From positions 1 to 12,373 of the forward strand of contig DFJV01000099.1 in the NCBI GenBank assembly GCA_002373205.1: a DNA stretch of 12,373 bases, given 5' to 3'. Made by a program: the position numbers and the translations under genes. Of the stretch, positions 1-6,776 are shown in pieces; positions within the stretch are counted from its first letter, which is position 1, and the number at the start of each line of letters is the position of its first letter. The stretch comes from Treponema sp. UBA3662. Its GTDB lineage: Bacteria; Spirochaetota; Spirochaetia; Treponematales; Treponemataceae. The notes under the pieces were generated by a model. It saw only the letters and a list, made by a program, of their open reading frames with translations, made no database searches and had not been told where the DNA came from.

Positions 1-18
1 AACCTTTGTTATGTGATT

Positions 19-504
19 TTATTTTGCTAATTCAGTTTTATGTGTATCTGTATACCACCCATCTTCTGATTTTTGATTTTTTATTGTATAGAACAAACAT
101 AAATAATATTTTGCACGTTCTTTATATTGAGTTATTTGACCCGCAGAAAAACAGCCAATATAATTTTCTCTTCCAATTGCATTTAAATTTACCTTATCAA
201 ATACCAATTTATAACTTAATTCAAGTGATTCTTCCCATTTTCTTTGATTCTCTCTAATTACATTTTCAGATTCAGGGATAATAGAAATTAATCTTTCCAT
301 TTCTAGATACATTTGTTTTTTCCAAAGTTGTATATAATTTCCTACAAAACACTGCCATTCATAATTTGTAATCCACTTTTGCATATCAATTTCATATTGT
401 TTATCTATTTCATTGTCATTTGGAAAAAAATCATTATTTATTACTTGAGAAAAACAAGGAAAACTAAAAAACACAAAACAAATTAAAAAAATATATTTTT
501 TCAT
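19..504 (-). CDS. small secreted protein, possibly LprI/DUF1311-like
   Basis: Encodes 161 residues. The start chosen is the ATG at 504, because GGAG lies 5 nt upstream of it on the minus strand and it begins a textbook signal peptide (MKKYIFLICFVFFSFPCFSQ). An upstream in-frame ATG at 546 would put 14 unlikely residues in front. The mature part is rich in aromatic and charged residues and has two Trp-centred helical stretches. The pattern of an IPES-x-x-NVIRENQRKWEESL helix, a later Cys, and a final RAKYYLCLFY helix resembles LprI/DUF1311 proteins (REAQRAW...C...R), some of which are periplasmic lysozyme inhibitors. That is a pattern judgement only. The gene is far more AT-rich than pheT or the ZIP gene, which suggests transfer. 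It follows the integron-integrase remnant in the same orientation, as a cassette would. Confidence 0.6.
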   Translation of the reverse strand: MKKYIFLICFVFFSFPCFSQVINNDFFPNDNEIDKQYEIDMQKWITNYEWQCFVGNYIQLWKKQMYLEMERLISIIPESENVIRENQRKWEESLELSYKLVFDKVNLNAIGRENYIGCFSAGQITQYKERAKYYLCLFYTIKNQKSEDGWYTDTHKTELAK

Positions 505-510
505 ACATTC

Positions 511-545
511 TCCATAAGCGCCCCAGTGCGGGCGTCCACATAACA
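511..545 (-). other. GC-rich hairpin with TTATG direct repeats upstream of the secreted-protein gene
   Basis: On the minus strand, TTATG-TGGA is followed by a short inverted repeat (CGCCC / GGGCG) and a second TTATG, directly before the ribosome-binding site of the 19-504 gene. The block is an island of high GC between AT-rich flanks. Given the IntI remnant 110 bases away, it could be a decayed recombination site. It lacks a proper GTTRRRY core box, however, so this reading is weak. The rest of 546-651 shows only a loose inverted repeat (GGTAAAAA near 564 and TTTTTACC near 628). Confidence 0.25.
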
Positions 546-651
546 TTTTTTCTCTGTATCCACGGTAAAAAGTTTATGCTGCAAAAAGTGTCAGTGTAAA
601 CTAGACCCTAAAACTCATAATAGCAAGTTTTTACCATTCTGTCTCCGTATT

Positions 652-774
652 TTACACAGATACCCGTAAAATCACAAAGGAGTGGCGGAATGTGTGGCAG
701 CTGGCGTTTTTGGTGATTCCGGCTTCGAGAATAGTCTGTTTTACGGTGCGCTGTATAAGAGATTCATCCAAAAG
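652..774 (-). pseudogene. fragment of integron-type tyrosine recombinase (IntI-like)
   Basis: The minus-strand translation contains LDESLIQRTVKQ followed by EAGITKNASCHTFRHSF. This matches the stretch of integron integrases around box II, where HTFRH gives the H-x-x-R catalytic motif. Only about 40 residues survive. Upstream the homology stops where Repeat A begins (774). Downstream, after HSF, the frame runs into unrelated residues and a TAA at 652-654 instead of the usual ATHLLE segment, and the catalytic Tyr is absent. It is therefore a remnant and not a working recombinase. Treponema denticola has a chromosomal integron in which intI reads in the same direction as its cassettes, and the order here (fragment, then a small AT-rich gene on the same strand) fits that plan. 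Confidence 0.6.
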
Positions 775-914
775 CCTACGCCCGATTGGAGGGGCGCAAG
801 TTGCCGCAGGCAATGGAGTGGGTAGGGCCCCACGGAACCCCGGAAAGCGGGGATAAAGATAAGGCTGACCGGACACGGAGTGCCGGGCACAGTAAAAAAG
901 GGCATACCGTCCAA
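774..914 (+). repeat. Repeat A, copy 1 (multi-hairpin GC-rich element)
   Basis: Begins GCCTACGCCCGATTGG and ends GGCATACCGTCCAA. It shares these blocks, in the same order, with the copy at 12131-12281; the first half is also shared with 7853-7930. Hairpins lie between the conserved blocks: GCCGCAGGC, GTGGG/CCCAC, CCCC-GGAAAGC-GGGG and CCGGACAC/GTGCCGG. Hairpin sequences differ between copies while pairing is kept. It abuts the stop codon of the AAA ATPase gene (916) on the right and the recombinase remnant on the left, so it may have been inserted at or replaced the recombinase 5' region. Confidence 0.75.
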
Positions 915-915
915 A

Positions 916-2094
916 TTATTTTGCCCCAGACTGCTCTTTTATTGCAGCATTTATGTCTGTTAAACTAACTTCCGTTCGTTTTTCTTGAGATGCTAACAAT
1001 TGAGAGCGGTTCAAGATGGATTCGATTTTTGCACAGCTAAAGCCTTTGAATTTATCCGCCAGTAGTTCTAAAGAACAATCGTTAGTTAGTTTTTTATCTT
1101 TTGTATACATTTTAATAAGTTCTTTGCGGGCATTCTCGTCTGGATAGGGAACAGACACTCTTGCGTCAAAGCGGCCAGGGCGTACCAAAGCTTCGTCCAA
1201 GGCAGATATGCTGTTTGTTGCGGCTAGGACAAGAACACCCTTTGTGTTTTCAAAGCCGTCCAGTTCGTTAAGCAGGGCGGTAACAATGCGGGTATTTTCT
1301 GTCTCTATTGCGCTGCCAGAATAATTGCGTCTTGTGCCTATGCCGTCAAATTCATCAATAAAAACAATGCAGGGGGCAAAACGGCGGGCCTTTCGGAACA
1401 AGAGCTTTACCTTCATAGGTCCAATAGCCATGAACATGCTTTCAAAATCTGTAGCCTTTGCAGGAATAAAGTTTACCCTTGCTTCACCGGCCAAAGCTTT
1501 TGCAAAAAGAGTCTTTCCGTTGCCAGGTTCACCTTCAAGAAGGATGCCCTTTGGCATACGGATACCCCTCTTTGCGTATTCGGCAGGATGGTTCATTATG
1601 TCCATAACCTGCGTCATGTCTTTTTTTAGGTTATCCATTCCGACCACATCCGAAAACTTTACGCCAGTCTTATGCACAACCTTAAAGGTATTCGGCGAGA
1701 TAAACTTCCTAAAGACAAAAATTATTGCGCCAAAGAATATTATATAGAAGAAAATATCAAGAATTATAGAAACTATCTCCAGGCCGTCCTTTTGAACTGT
1801 CACCTTTACGTCGTTCTGCAAAAGGAATTCTTTTAGAAGGGGAGACTCTGGGTTTTCCGTAGTAAAAGTGTTATCTGTACCCTTCTTTTTATAGCTAAGG
1901 CTGTCACCGTTTATGGTAACAGATTCCAATTCCCCGCTTTTAACTTCCGCATAAAAAGCAGAATAAGGCTCCACATTAGCGTTGCCAAAAAACATGGAAT
2001 TCAATCTGTCACCAAAGAAAAGGTAACAGATTAACCCTATGCAAAAGAATCCCGTAAGAAAAGTATAAATCTTTCTAAGTGTCTGTCTCTTCAA
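916..2094 (-). CDS. membrane AAA ATPase, FtsH-like without the M41 protease domain
   Basis: Encodes 392 residues from a TTG at 2094 preceded by GGAGGGG at good spacing. In-frame ATGs at 2160 and 2145 would add an odd N-terminus. In order: short cytosolic tail; TM1 about 9-28; extracytoplasmic segment of about 80 residues with FtsH-like PYSAFYAEVKSGELESV; TM2 about 107-129; AAA module with Walker A GEPGNGKT (188-195), pore region MFMAIG (about 220-225; FtsH usually has MFVGVG), Walker B CIVFIDEFD (242-250) and arginine-finger motif RPGRFD (305-310); AAA lid ending near SLTDINAAIKEQ. The protein stops there. The HEXXH zinc protease half of FtsH (about 200 residues) is absent, and there is no sign of a frameshifted remnant because Repeat A follows at once. 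It probably acts as an inner-membrane unfoldase, chaperone or dominant partner of a full FtsH. It is downstream of the ZIP gene, 224 nt away. Confidence 0.88.
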   Translation of the reverse strand: MKRQTLRKIYTFLTGFFCIGLICYLFFGDRLNSMFFGNANVEPYSAFYAEVKSGELESVTINGDSLSYKKKGTDNTFTTENPESPLLKEFLLQNDVKVTVQKDGLEIVSIILDIFFYIIFFGAIIFVFRKFISPNTFKVVHKTGVKFSDVVGMDNLKKDMTQVMDIMNHPAEYAKRGIRMPKGILLEGEPGNGKTLFAKALAGEARVNFIPAKATDFESMFMAIGPMKVKLLFRKARRFAPCIVFIDEFDGIGTRRNYSGSAIETENTRIVTALLNELDGFENTKGVLVLAATNSISALDEALVRPGRFDARVSVPYPDENARKELIKMYTKDKKLTNDCSLELLADKFKGFSCAKIESILNRSQLLASQEKRTEVSLTDINAAIKEQSGAK

Positions 2095-2207
2095 AATCCC
2101 CTCCAAGGCAAATAACAAAGCAGGCCCGAAACAGGCAGCCCGCATAACCAGCAGTCGCATTGCGCAAGATTCAAATCCTCAAATCCACCGCAAAAGCCCA
2201 GCAGAAT

Positions 2208-2305
2208 CATTGCAGCACAAACATTGCAGCACAAACATTGCAGCACAAACATTGCAGCACAAACATTGCAGCACAAACATTGCAACACAAACATTGCAAC
2301 ACAAG
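2208..2305. repeat. 14-bp tandem repeat, 7 units
   Basis: The plus-strand unit is CATTGCAGCACAAA. Units 1-5 are identical. Units 6 and 7 carry GCAACAC in place of GCAGCAC, and unit 7 ends in G. The array sits in the 224-nt spacer between the ZIP stop codon (2319) and the AAA ATPase start (2094), so it would lie in the promoter or 5' leader of the ATPase gene. The unit is not a multiple of three, and both strands are open over part of it only by chance. Near-perfect unit identity suggests recent slippage. Confidence 0.95.
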
Positions 2306-2318
2306 CAGGCCGCAACAA

Positions 2319-3095
2319 TCAGCCCAACGCCACATCCAAAACCATCATCAGCATAAATCCAACCGCAAAGCCAAGCGTGCCCCCGTTGGAATGTTCACCG
2401 GAAGACGCCTCTGGAATAAGCTCCTCCACGACAACGTAAAGCATTGCACCCGCCGCAAAGCTAAGCAGGTATGGCAAAAATGGAACAACAAGACCTGTAA
2501 GCAGCAAAGTAACGAAAGCCGCCAAAGGTTCCACAATTCCGCTCAGGGCTCCGAATGCAAAAGACTTTAGCTTGGAGGTGCCCAGCCCGCGAAGTGGCAT
2601 GGAAACAACCGCACCTTCCGGAAAGTTCTGGATAGCAATTCCAAGCGAAAGCGCAAATGCTCCGGCAAGGCTTATCCCGGAATTCCCTGCAAGTAGCCCT
2701 GCAAACACAACGCCAACCGCCATTCCCTCTGGAATATTGTGCAAAGTCACCGCAAGGCAAAGCATCGTAGTTTCCCTCAGCTTTACATGCAAACCTTCAG
2801 GCTTTTCTGAATTCATGTGCAAGTGGGGAATAATTATATCCAGCAGAAATAGGAAGGCCATTCCCAAGCCCACTCCAATCACTGCGGGAAGAAATGCCAG
2901 CCGCCCCAAATCCGCAGAAGATTCTATGGAAGGAATTATAAGCGACCAAACGCTAGCCGCAACCATGACTCCGCTTGCAAATCCAAGAAGAAGCTTTTGC
3001 AGCTTTTCGTTTATATGCTGCCCCATAAAAAAAACGCAGGCCGAGCCCAAAACAGTTCCCAAAAAAGGAATCATAAGTCCGTAAAAGATATGCAT
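2319..3095 (-). CDS. ZIP-family metal transporter (GufA/ZupT-like)
   Basis: Encodes 258 residues with about eight hydrophobic segments. The ZIP metal-site signatures are clear: HNIPEG in the fourth helix (about residue 119-124) and QNFPEG in the fifth (about 156-161). The second motif has Q-N where ZupT has His, as is common in the GufA group. The loop HLHMNSEKPEG after the third helix is a short His-containing cytosolic loop. The predicted role is import of zinc or another divalent metal across the inner membrane; the substrate cannot be told from sequence. The start at 3095 has no Shine-Dalgarno and lies 6 nt after a good -10 box. A second in-frame ATG (residue 7, 3077) has only a weak GGA upstream. 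It is transcribed away from the XRE regulator gene, which shares the intergenic region. Confidence 0.88.
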   Translation of the reverse strand: MHIFYGLMIPFLGTVLGSACVFFMGQHINEKLQKLLLGFASGVMVAASVWSLIIPSIESSADLGRLAFLPAVIGVGLGMAFLFLLDIIIPHLHMNSEKPEGLHVKLRETTMLCLAVTLHNIPEGMAVGVVFAGLLAGNSGISLAGAFALSLGIAIQNFPEGAVVSMPLRGLGTSKLKSFAFGALSGIVEPLAAFVTLLLTGLVVPFLPYLLSFAAGAMLYVVVEELIPEASSGEHSNGGTLGFAVGFMLMMVLDVALG

Positions 3096-3101
3096 ACTTT
3101 T

Positions 3102-3130
3102 AGTATAATGAATTTTTTTTCCATCAGCAA
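3102..3130 (-). promoter_or_regulatory. promoter of the ZIP transporter gene
   Basis: Reading the minus strand: TTGCTG, 17 nt, then TATACT, and the ATG follows 6 nt later at 3095. The start of transcription would fall on or next to the ATG, so the mRNA may be leaderless. A stem-loop (TTAGGG/CCCTAA, 3141-3162) lies just upstream of the -35 and could be an operator. Confidence 0.55.
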
Positions 3131-3222
3131 CTTTTTGTTTTTAGGGACAGATTAACCCCTAATAAAACTGCGGTTTAGCCGCCTAAATTTGTAGTTTTGT
3201 TTCATTCAACAAACGGTAATGC

Positions 3223-3228
3223 TATTAT
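3223..3228 (+). promoter_or_regulatory. -10-like element of the XRE regulator gene
   Basis: TATTAT, with TTTCAT 17 nt upstream (3200-3205) as a poor -35. The ATG at 3241 comes 12 nt after the -10 and no Shine-Dalgarno is visible between them. Confidence 0.35.
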
Positions 3229-3240
3229 AGTATTTCATCA

Positions 3241-3609
3241 ATGAACCATAGTATGAGTACAGATTCAGCAATTTGTGAACAACAAAAATCAGATTTACTA
3301 AAAACGGTTGCTGCAAATTTAAAAGCTTTTCGCAACAACTCATCTTTGACACAAGAGCAGCTTGCAGAAAGAACCAGCCTAAGTACGGAAACTATAGGCA
3401 ATCTGGAAAACGCAAAGTCTTGGTTCAGCCTGGATTCGATTGTAAAAATTTCTTCGGCACTCAACATAAAACCCTACCAGCTTTTGCTCAATTCTTCAAA
3501 CGACGAAGTTGTCCCCATTGACTTGGTAAGCAGCTACATGGGAGGATTCAAAGATTTTGTAAAATCTGGCGGAGCTTCTTACGGCATAAAAAATTCCAGC
3601 AGAAAATAG
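3241..3609 (+). CDS. XRE-family helix-turn-helix regulator
   Basis: Encodes 122 residues. Residues about 20-82 form a Cro/C1-type HTH: LKTVAANLKAFRNNSSLTQ, EQLAERTSLSTETIGNLENA (helices 2 and 3, recognition helix around STETIGNLE), then SLDSIVKISSALNIKPYQLL. The C-terminal 40 residues have no recognised domain and end in a basic KNSSRK. A Met at residue 5 (3253) is an alternative start; neither has a Shine-Dalgarno. It is divergent from the ZIP transporter across a 145-nt shared region, so control of the transporter or of itself is possible but not shown. The next plus-strand gene, pheT, has its own promoter. Confidence 0.8.
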   Translation: MNHSMSTDSAICEQQKSDLLKTVAANLKAFRNNSSLTQEQLAERTSLSTETIGNLENAKSWFSLDSIVKISSALNIKPYQLLLNSSNDEVVPIDLVSSYMGGFKDFVKSGGASYGIKNSSRK

Positions 3610-3679
3610 TTTATTCTTTTTCTGGACGGTACTTTTTTCTGTTCTACCAAACATTTTTTTGCTAAAATCGGGAATCCAT

Positions 3680-3776
3680 GCCTATGCGTCACCGCCCTTC
3701 CACCCTTCGCTAACGCTCATTGCCGCTGCGCGTCAACTCCGGGGTTCCACGGCGGCGTACATCGCCTCAAAAAATC
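3680..3776. repeat. GC-rich intergenic element related in wording to Repeat A
   Basis: A sharply GC-rich block in an AT-rich spacer. On the minus strand it reads GTGGAACCCCGG, GCGGCAATGAGCG, TTAGCGAAGGGTGGAAGGGC, GGTGACGCATAGGC. The words GGAACCCCGG and GGCAATG also occur in Repeat A, but in the opposite order, so it is a related or analogous element rather than a fourth copy. Open frames through it are by-products of its GC content. Confidence 0.45.
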
Positions 3777-3817
3777 TCTCCCTGGCTAGATATTCCTTGG
3801 CAAGAAACAAAAAAACC

Positions 3818-3842
3818 GTTCCCTGAGCCCGTCGAAGGGAAC
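3818..3842. repeat. short inverted repeat with GAGCCCGTCGA loop
   Basis: GTTCCCT - GAGCCCGTCGA - AGGGAAC forms a perfect 7-bp stem. The CCCTGAGCCxGTCGAAGGG pattern recurs as a dispersed palindromic repeat in many bacterial genomes. Confidence 0.6.
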
Positions 3843-3868
3843 ATTTACAAAAAATTATTTGTTAAACA

Positions 3869-3924
3869 GAGGGGTACTCCCCAAAGCCGTGCCGGGAAAG
3901 GGAGGGGTATAAGGGCACTCCCTT
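3869..3924. repeat. GC-rich double hairpin upstream of the pheT promoter
   Basis: Two hairpins in a row: GGGGTACTCCCC (3871-3882) and AAGGGAG/CTCCCTT (3898-3924). The second is followed by TTGATAAATTT and then the pheT promoter. It could insulate pheT from upstream transcription, but it lacks a strong U tract. The remaining bases of 3610-3990 hold no gene I can support. Confidence 0.45.
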
Positions 3925-3934
3925 GATAAATTTA

Positions 3935-3963
3935 TAGACAACAAACATTTTTTTCTATATAAT
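3935..3963 (+). promoter_or_regulatory. pheT promoter
   Basis: TAGACA, 17-nt spacer, TATAAT: five of six and six of six matches to sigma70 consensus. The predicted start is near 3970, giving a leader of about 20 nt that contains AGAGGG ahead of the pheT ATG. Confidence 0.75.
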
Positions 3964-3990
3964 AATGCGAACTGAAATTAAGAGGGAATC

Positions 3991-6339
3991 ATGCCTAAAG
4001 TAGAAGTCAACGAAAAACTGTTTTTTAATCTTGTTGGAAAAAAGTATAACTGTGATGATCTTTTTGAAAAAAAGCTCACTCACGCAAAAGCCGAACTGGA
4101 CGAAAAGCCCAATCCTGCAGATCCGGAAGATCAGCGCGTAATCAAAATCGAGCTTAACGACACAAACCGCCCGGACTTGTGGTCAACCGGTGGTATTGCA
4201 CGCTGCCTGCGCGAGTACGAAGGAGCAAAACATTCCGACTACAGCAAATTCCTTTCTTCAAAAGGCAACATAAAAGACACAAAGGATTATAAAATCATTG
4301 TTGACGAAGGTCTAAAAGACATCCGCCCCTTCCAGGTTGCATTCATAATAAGCGGTTCTGGTTTGGACGAAGCAATGTTCAAGGACATTATCCAGACTCA
4401 GGAAAAGCTCTGCTGGAACTTTGGCCGCAAGCGCAAGAGTATTGCAATGGGTGTTTACCGTGCCGACGCTCTCAAGTGGCCTCTTCATTATGTTGCAGCA
4501 GACCCGGACAAGGAATCATTCGTAGCCCTGCAGTGCGACAAGAGCATGTCTTTGCGCCAGATTTGCAATGAGCATCCAAAGGGAAAAGATTTTGGCTACA
4601 TCATCAAGGACTTTGCAAAGTATCCTCTTATCAAAGACGACAAGGGCGAAGTTTTGAGCATGCCCCCGGTAATCAACAGTGCAACCCTTGGCCAGGTGGA
4701 AGTTGGCGACAAAAACGTTCTTGTTGAGCTTACCGGAACAGACATGGAAAGCCTTATGCTTGCCGCAAACATTGTTGCCTGCGACTTCTTTGATGCGGGC
4801 TACAGCATTCAGCCGGTAAAGGTCTGCCACCCCTACGAAACGCTTTTTGGCAAGGACGTGGTTGCCCCATATTACTTCCAGCCAACAACAGACGCAAGGC
4901 TTAGCGCAATCAACAAAAAGCTTGGCTGCGACCTTAAAAAAGAAGATGTTATCGCTGCCCTTGAGCGCATGGGCAACAGCGTTACTTCAAAAGACAAAGA
5001 CGGTGACGTTGTATTTACTGTTTCTCCAGCACCCTACCGCAACGACTTCCTCCACGAAGTAGACGTTATCGAAGACGTTATGATTGGCCAGGACATTGAC
5101 TTCTTTAAGCCGGAATCACCCAACGACTTTACGATTGGCCGCCTGCTTCCCATTACCCTCTACAGCCGCAAGGTAAAGAACATAATGGCCGGTATGGGCT
5201 ACCAGGAAATGATTTTCAACTACCTGGGTTCCAAGAAAACTTACATCGACAACATGGGCATAGACGGCAAGGACGTAATCGAAATTGCAAACCCAATGAG
5301 CGAAAACTACCAGTTCATCCGCCCGTCAATTATTGCCTCACTTTTCGAAGCAGAAAGCCAGAGTGGAAATGCAGTCTACCCCCACAAAATATTTGAAGTG
5401 GGAAAGATTGCCTATATTGAACCATCCGAAAACACAGGCACAAAGACTATCCAGAGCCTTGGCTTTTTGACTGCCGCCAACAACGCAAACTTTAACGATG
5501 CCGCAAGCGAAGTAAGCACCCTCCTCTACTACCTTGACCACAAGTACGAGGTTAAGGAAGCCGATGACCCCCGCTTTATCCCAGGCCGCCAGGCTGCAAT
5601 CATGGTGAACGGAAAGCAGGCAGGTATCTTTGGAGAAATCCACCCGCAGGTTCTTGAAAACTGGCAGGTTACGGTTCCTTGCGTAGCAGGAGAAATTGAC
5701 CTTGAATACCTTATGGCAACAGAGCCAAAGGAACACAACGTAGAAGCAGCAGCCCCATCTTCCAAGCAGCCTTCTCCAAAGCAGAACACAAGCCAGCCAA
5801 AGGCAGCAGCAAAAGATGAAGGTCCAAAGCTTGCAGAAAACCAGGCAGAACACTTCAACAAGTACATTGAACTTAAAGTAGCAAAAATCCTTAGCGTAGA
5901 AAACAACCCTCAGGGAGAAAAGCTTTACATTGAACACATGGACGACGGCAGCGGAACAGAGCGCATTGTTCAGTCAGGATTGCGCGACTACCTTAAGCCA
6001 GAAGAGCTTATTGGCCAGCACGTAATCATTGCGGCAAACCTTGCTCCACGCAAGATGCGCGGTGTGGAAAGCCACGGAATGCTTCTTGCAGCCGACTATA
6101 TGGAAGACGGAAAGGAAAAGGTAGAACTGCTAACCGCTCCTTGGGCAAAACCAGGAACACCGGTTGTTCTTGAAGGTGCCGATCCAGCCGCAGAAAAACC
6201 TGCAAAAATCGACATCGACAAGTTCTGCAAGGTGGAAATAAAGATTCAAGGCAAAACAGCCAAGATTGCTGGAATAAGCCTTTGCGCAGACGGTAAGCCG
6301 CTTACAACGCAAAAGTCGGATGACTGCATAGTAGAGTAA
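3991..6339 (+). CDS. pheT: phenylalanyl-tRNA synthetase beta chain, archaeal type, with C-terminal tRNA-binding domain
   Basis: Encodes 782 residues. With the alpha chain (not in this window) it charges tRNA-Phe with phenylalanine in the cytosol. The core (about 1-578) is of the archaeal/cytosolic kind: N-terminal MPKVEVNEKLFFNLVG, a central B3/B4 editing region with IKIELNDTNRPDLWS just before it, a B5-like section ending PAPYRNDFLHEVDVIEDVMI (about 350-370) and a catalytic-like fold with FNYLGSKK and PMSENYQFIRPSI. This type normally lacks the N-terminal tRNA-binding domain of bacterial PheT and is about 550-590 residues long. Here a Ala/Pro/Lys/Gln-rich linker (about 580-615) leads to an EMAP-II/MetRS-type tRNA-binding domain (about 616-731: KYIELKVAKILSVENNP, LAPRKMRGVESHGMLLAA) and a 50-residue tail of unknown role. 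Start: AGAGGG 4 nt before the ATG. It is a single-gene unit with its own promoter and terminator; pheS is not adjacent. Confidence 0.95.
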   Translation: MPKVEVNEKLFFNLVGKKYNCDDLFEKKLTHAKAELDEKPNPADPEDQRVIKIELNDTNRPDLWSTGGIARCLREYEGAKHSDYSKFLSSKGNIKDTKDYKIIVDEGLKDIRPFQVAFIISGSGLDEAMFKDIIQTQEKLCWNFGRKRKSIAMGVYRADALKWPLHYVAADPDKESFVALQCDKSMSLRQICNEHPKGKDFGYIIKDFAKYPLIKDDKGEVLSMPPVINSATLGQVEVGDKNVLVELTGTDMESLMLAANIVACDFFDAGYSIQPVKVCHPYETLFGKDVVAPYYFQPTTDARLSAINKKLGCDLKKEDVIAALERMGNSVTSKDKDGDVVFTVSPAPYRNDFLHEVDVIEDVMIGQDIDFFKPESPNDFTIGRLLPITLYSRKVKNIMAGMGYQEMIFNYLGSKKTYIDNMGIDGKDVIEIANPMSENYQFIRPSIIASLFEAESQSGNAVYPHKIFEVGKIAYIEPSENTGTKTIQSLGFLTAANNANFNDAASEVSTLLYYLDHKYEVKEADDPRFIPGRQAAIMVNGKQAGIFGEIHPQVLENWQVTVPCVAGEIDLEYLMATEPKEHNVEAAAPSSKQPSPKQNTSQPKAAAKDEGPKLAENQAEHFNKYIELKVAKILSVENNPQGEKLYIEHMDDGSGTERIVQSGLRDYLKPEELIGQHVIIAANLAPRKMRGVESHGMLLAADYMEDGKEKVELLTAPWAKPGTPVVLEGADPAAEKPAKIDIDKFCKVEIKIQGKTAKIAGISLCADGKPLTTQKSDDCIVE

Positions 6340-6345
6340 AAGTTG

Positions 6346-6393
6346 AGCGCAGTAAAAGCGGGGTTTTTAGAATCGCACTTTTTACTGCGCTTT
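6346..6393 (+). terminator. pheT terminator
   Basis: AGCGCAGTAAAAG pairs with CTTTTTACTGCGCT across a 19-nt loop, 7 nt after the pheT stop, followed by TTTATAATTT. The stem has 13 pairs. Confidence 0.75.
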
Positions 6394-6407
6394 ATAATTT
6401 ATACAAT
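6379..6407 (+). promoter_or_regulatory. possible promoter of the MIF-like gene
   Basis: A good -10 box TACAAT (6402-6407) stands 21 nt before the ATG. Upstream choices are TTTTTA at 17 nt or TTTACT at 15 nt, both poor. It overlaps the pheT terminator stem. Confidence 0.3.
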
Positions 6408-6427
6408 TGTTTACGGAGGGGGAAAAG

Positions 6428-6769
6428 ATGCCTTTTATTGACTCAAAAATCACAGTTCCTGTTAGCCAGGAAAAAAAGGAATCCATCAAGGCAAAGCTCG
6501 GAAAAGCTGTTTTCATTTTGCACAAGCCGGAATCTTACCTTATGGTTGGTATTGACGACAATTACGACCTTTGGTTTGCCGGCAAAAAATTGGAAAAAGG
6601 AGCATTTGTTTCCGTTAGCGTATTTGGAGACATTTCATCTTCTGACAGCGGAAAGATGACAGAGGCAATCTGCTCAATACTAAATGAAGAGCTTGGAATC
6701 CCGGGCGACAAGGTTTACGTAAAATACTTGGGCACCAACAACTGGGGCTGGAACGGCAGCAATTTCTAA
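6428..6769 (+). CDS. MIF / phenylpyruvate tautomerase family protein
   Basis: Encodes 113 residues, the family's usual length. The start chosen is the ATG at 6428, since GGAGGGGG lies 8 nt upstream and it yields MPFIDSKITV, leaving the catalytic Pro1 at the N-terminus once Met is removed; an in-frame ATG at 6407 would bury it. Pro1, the Lys at mature position 32 (HKPESYLMVGI, matching KPPQYIAV in MIF) and the C-terminal NNWGWNGSNF (MIF: NVGWNNSTF) are conserved. The CxxC motif of vertebrate MIF is absent. Such proteins form trimers and tautomerise keto-enol phenylpyruvate-like substrates in vitro; the bacterial role is unclear. It lies between the pheT terminator and its own stem-loop, so it is probably transcribed alone. 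Confidence 0.88.
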   Translation: MPFIDSKITVPVSQEKKESIKAKLGKAVFILHKPESYLMVGIDDNYDLWFAGKKLEKGAFVSVSVFGDISSSDSGKMTEAICSILNEELGIPGDKVYVKYLGTNNWGWNGSNF

Positions 6770-6776
6770 AACAAAA

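Noticed and set aside
6..257. Plus-strand open frame at the left edge
   Set aside because: Shadow of the minus-strand secreted-protein gene, which has a signal peptide and ribosome-binding site.
774..914. Repeat A as an integron attC site
   Set aside because: No GTTRRRY/RYYYAAC core boxes at its ends, and copies are also found far from the recombinase remnant.
2091..2318. Cys-rich open frame on the minus strand across the tandem repeat
   Set aside because: Its periodic CLCCNVCAAM sequence is only the translation of the 14-bp repeat.
3720..3926. 68-codon frame before pheT
   Set aside because: Consists of the GC-rich repeats of the spacer; no ribosome-binding site.
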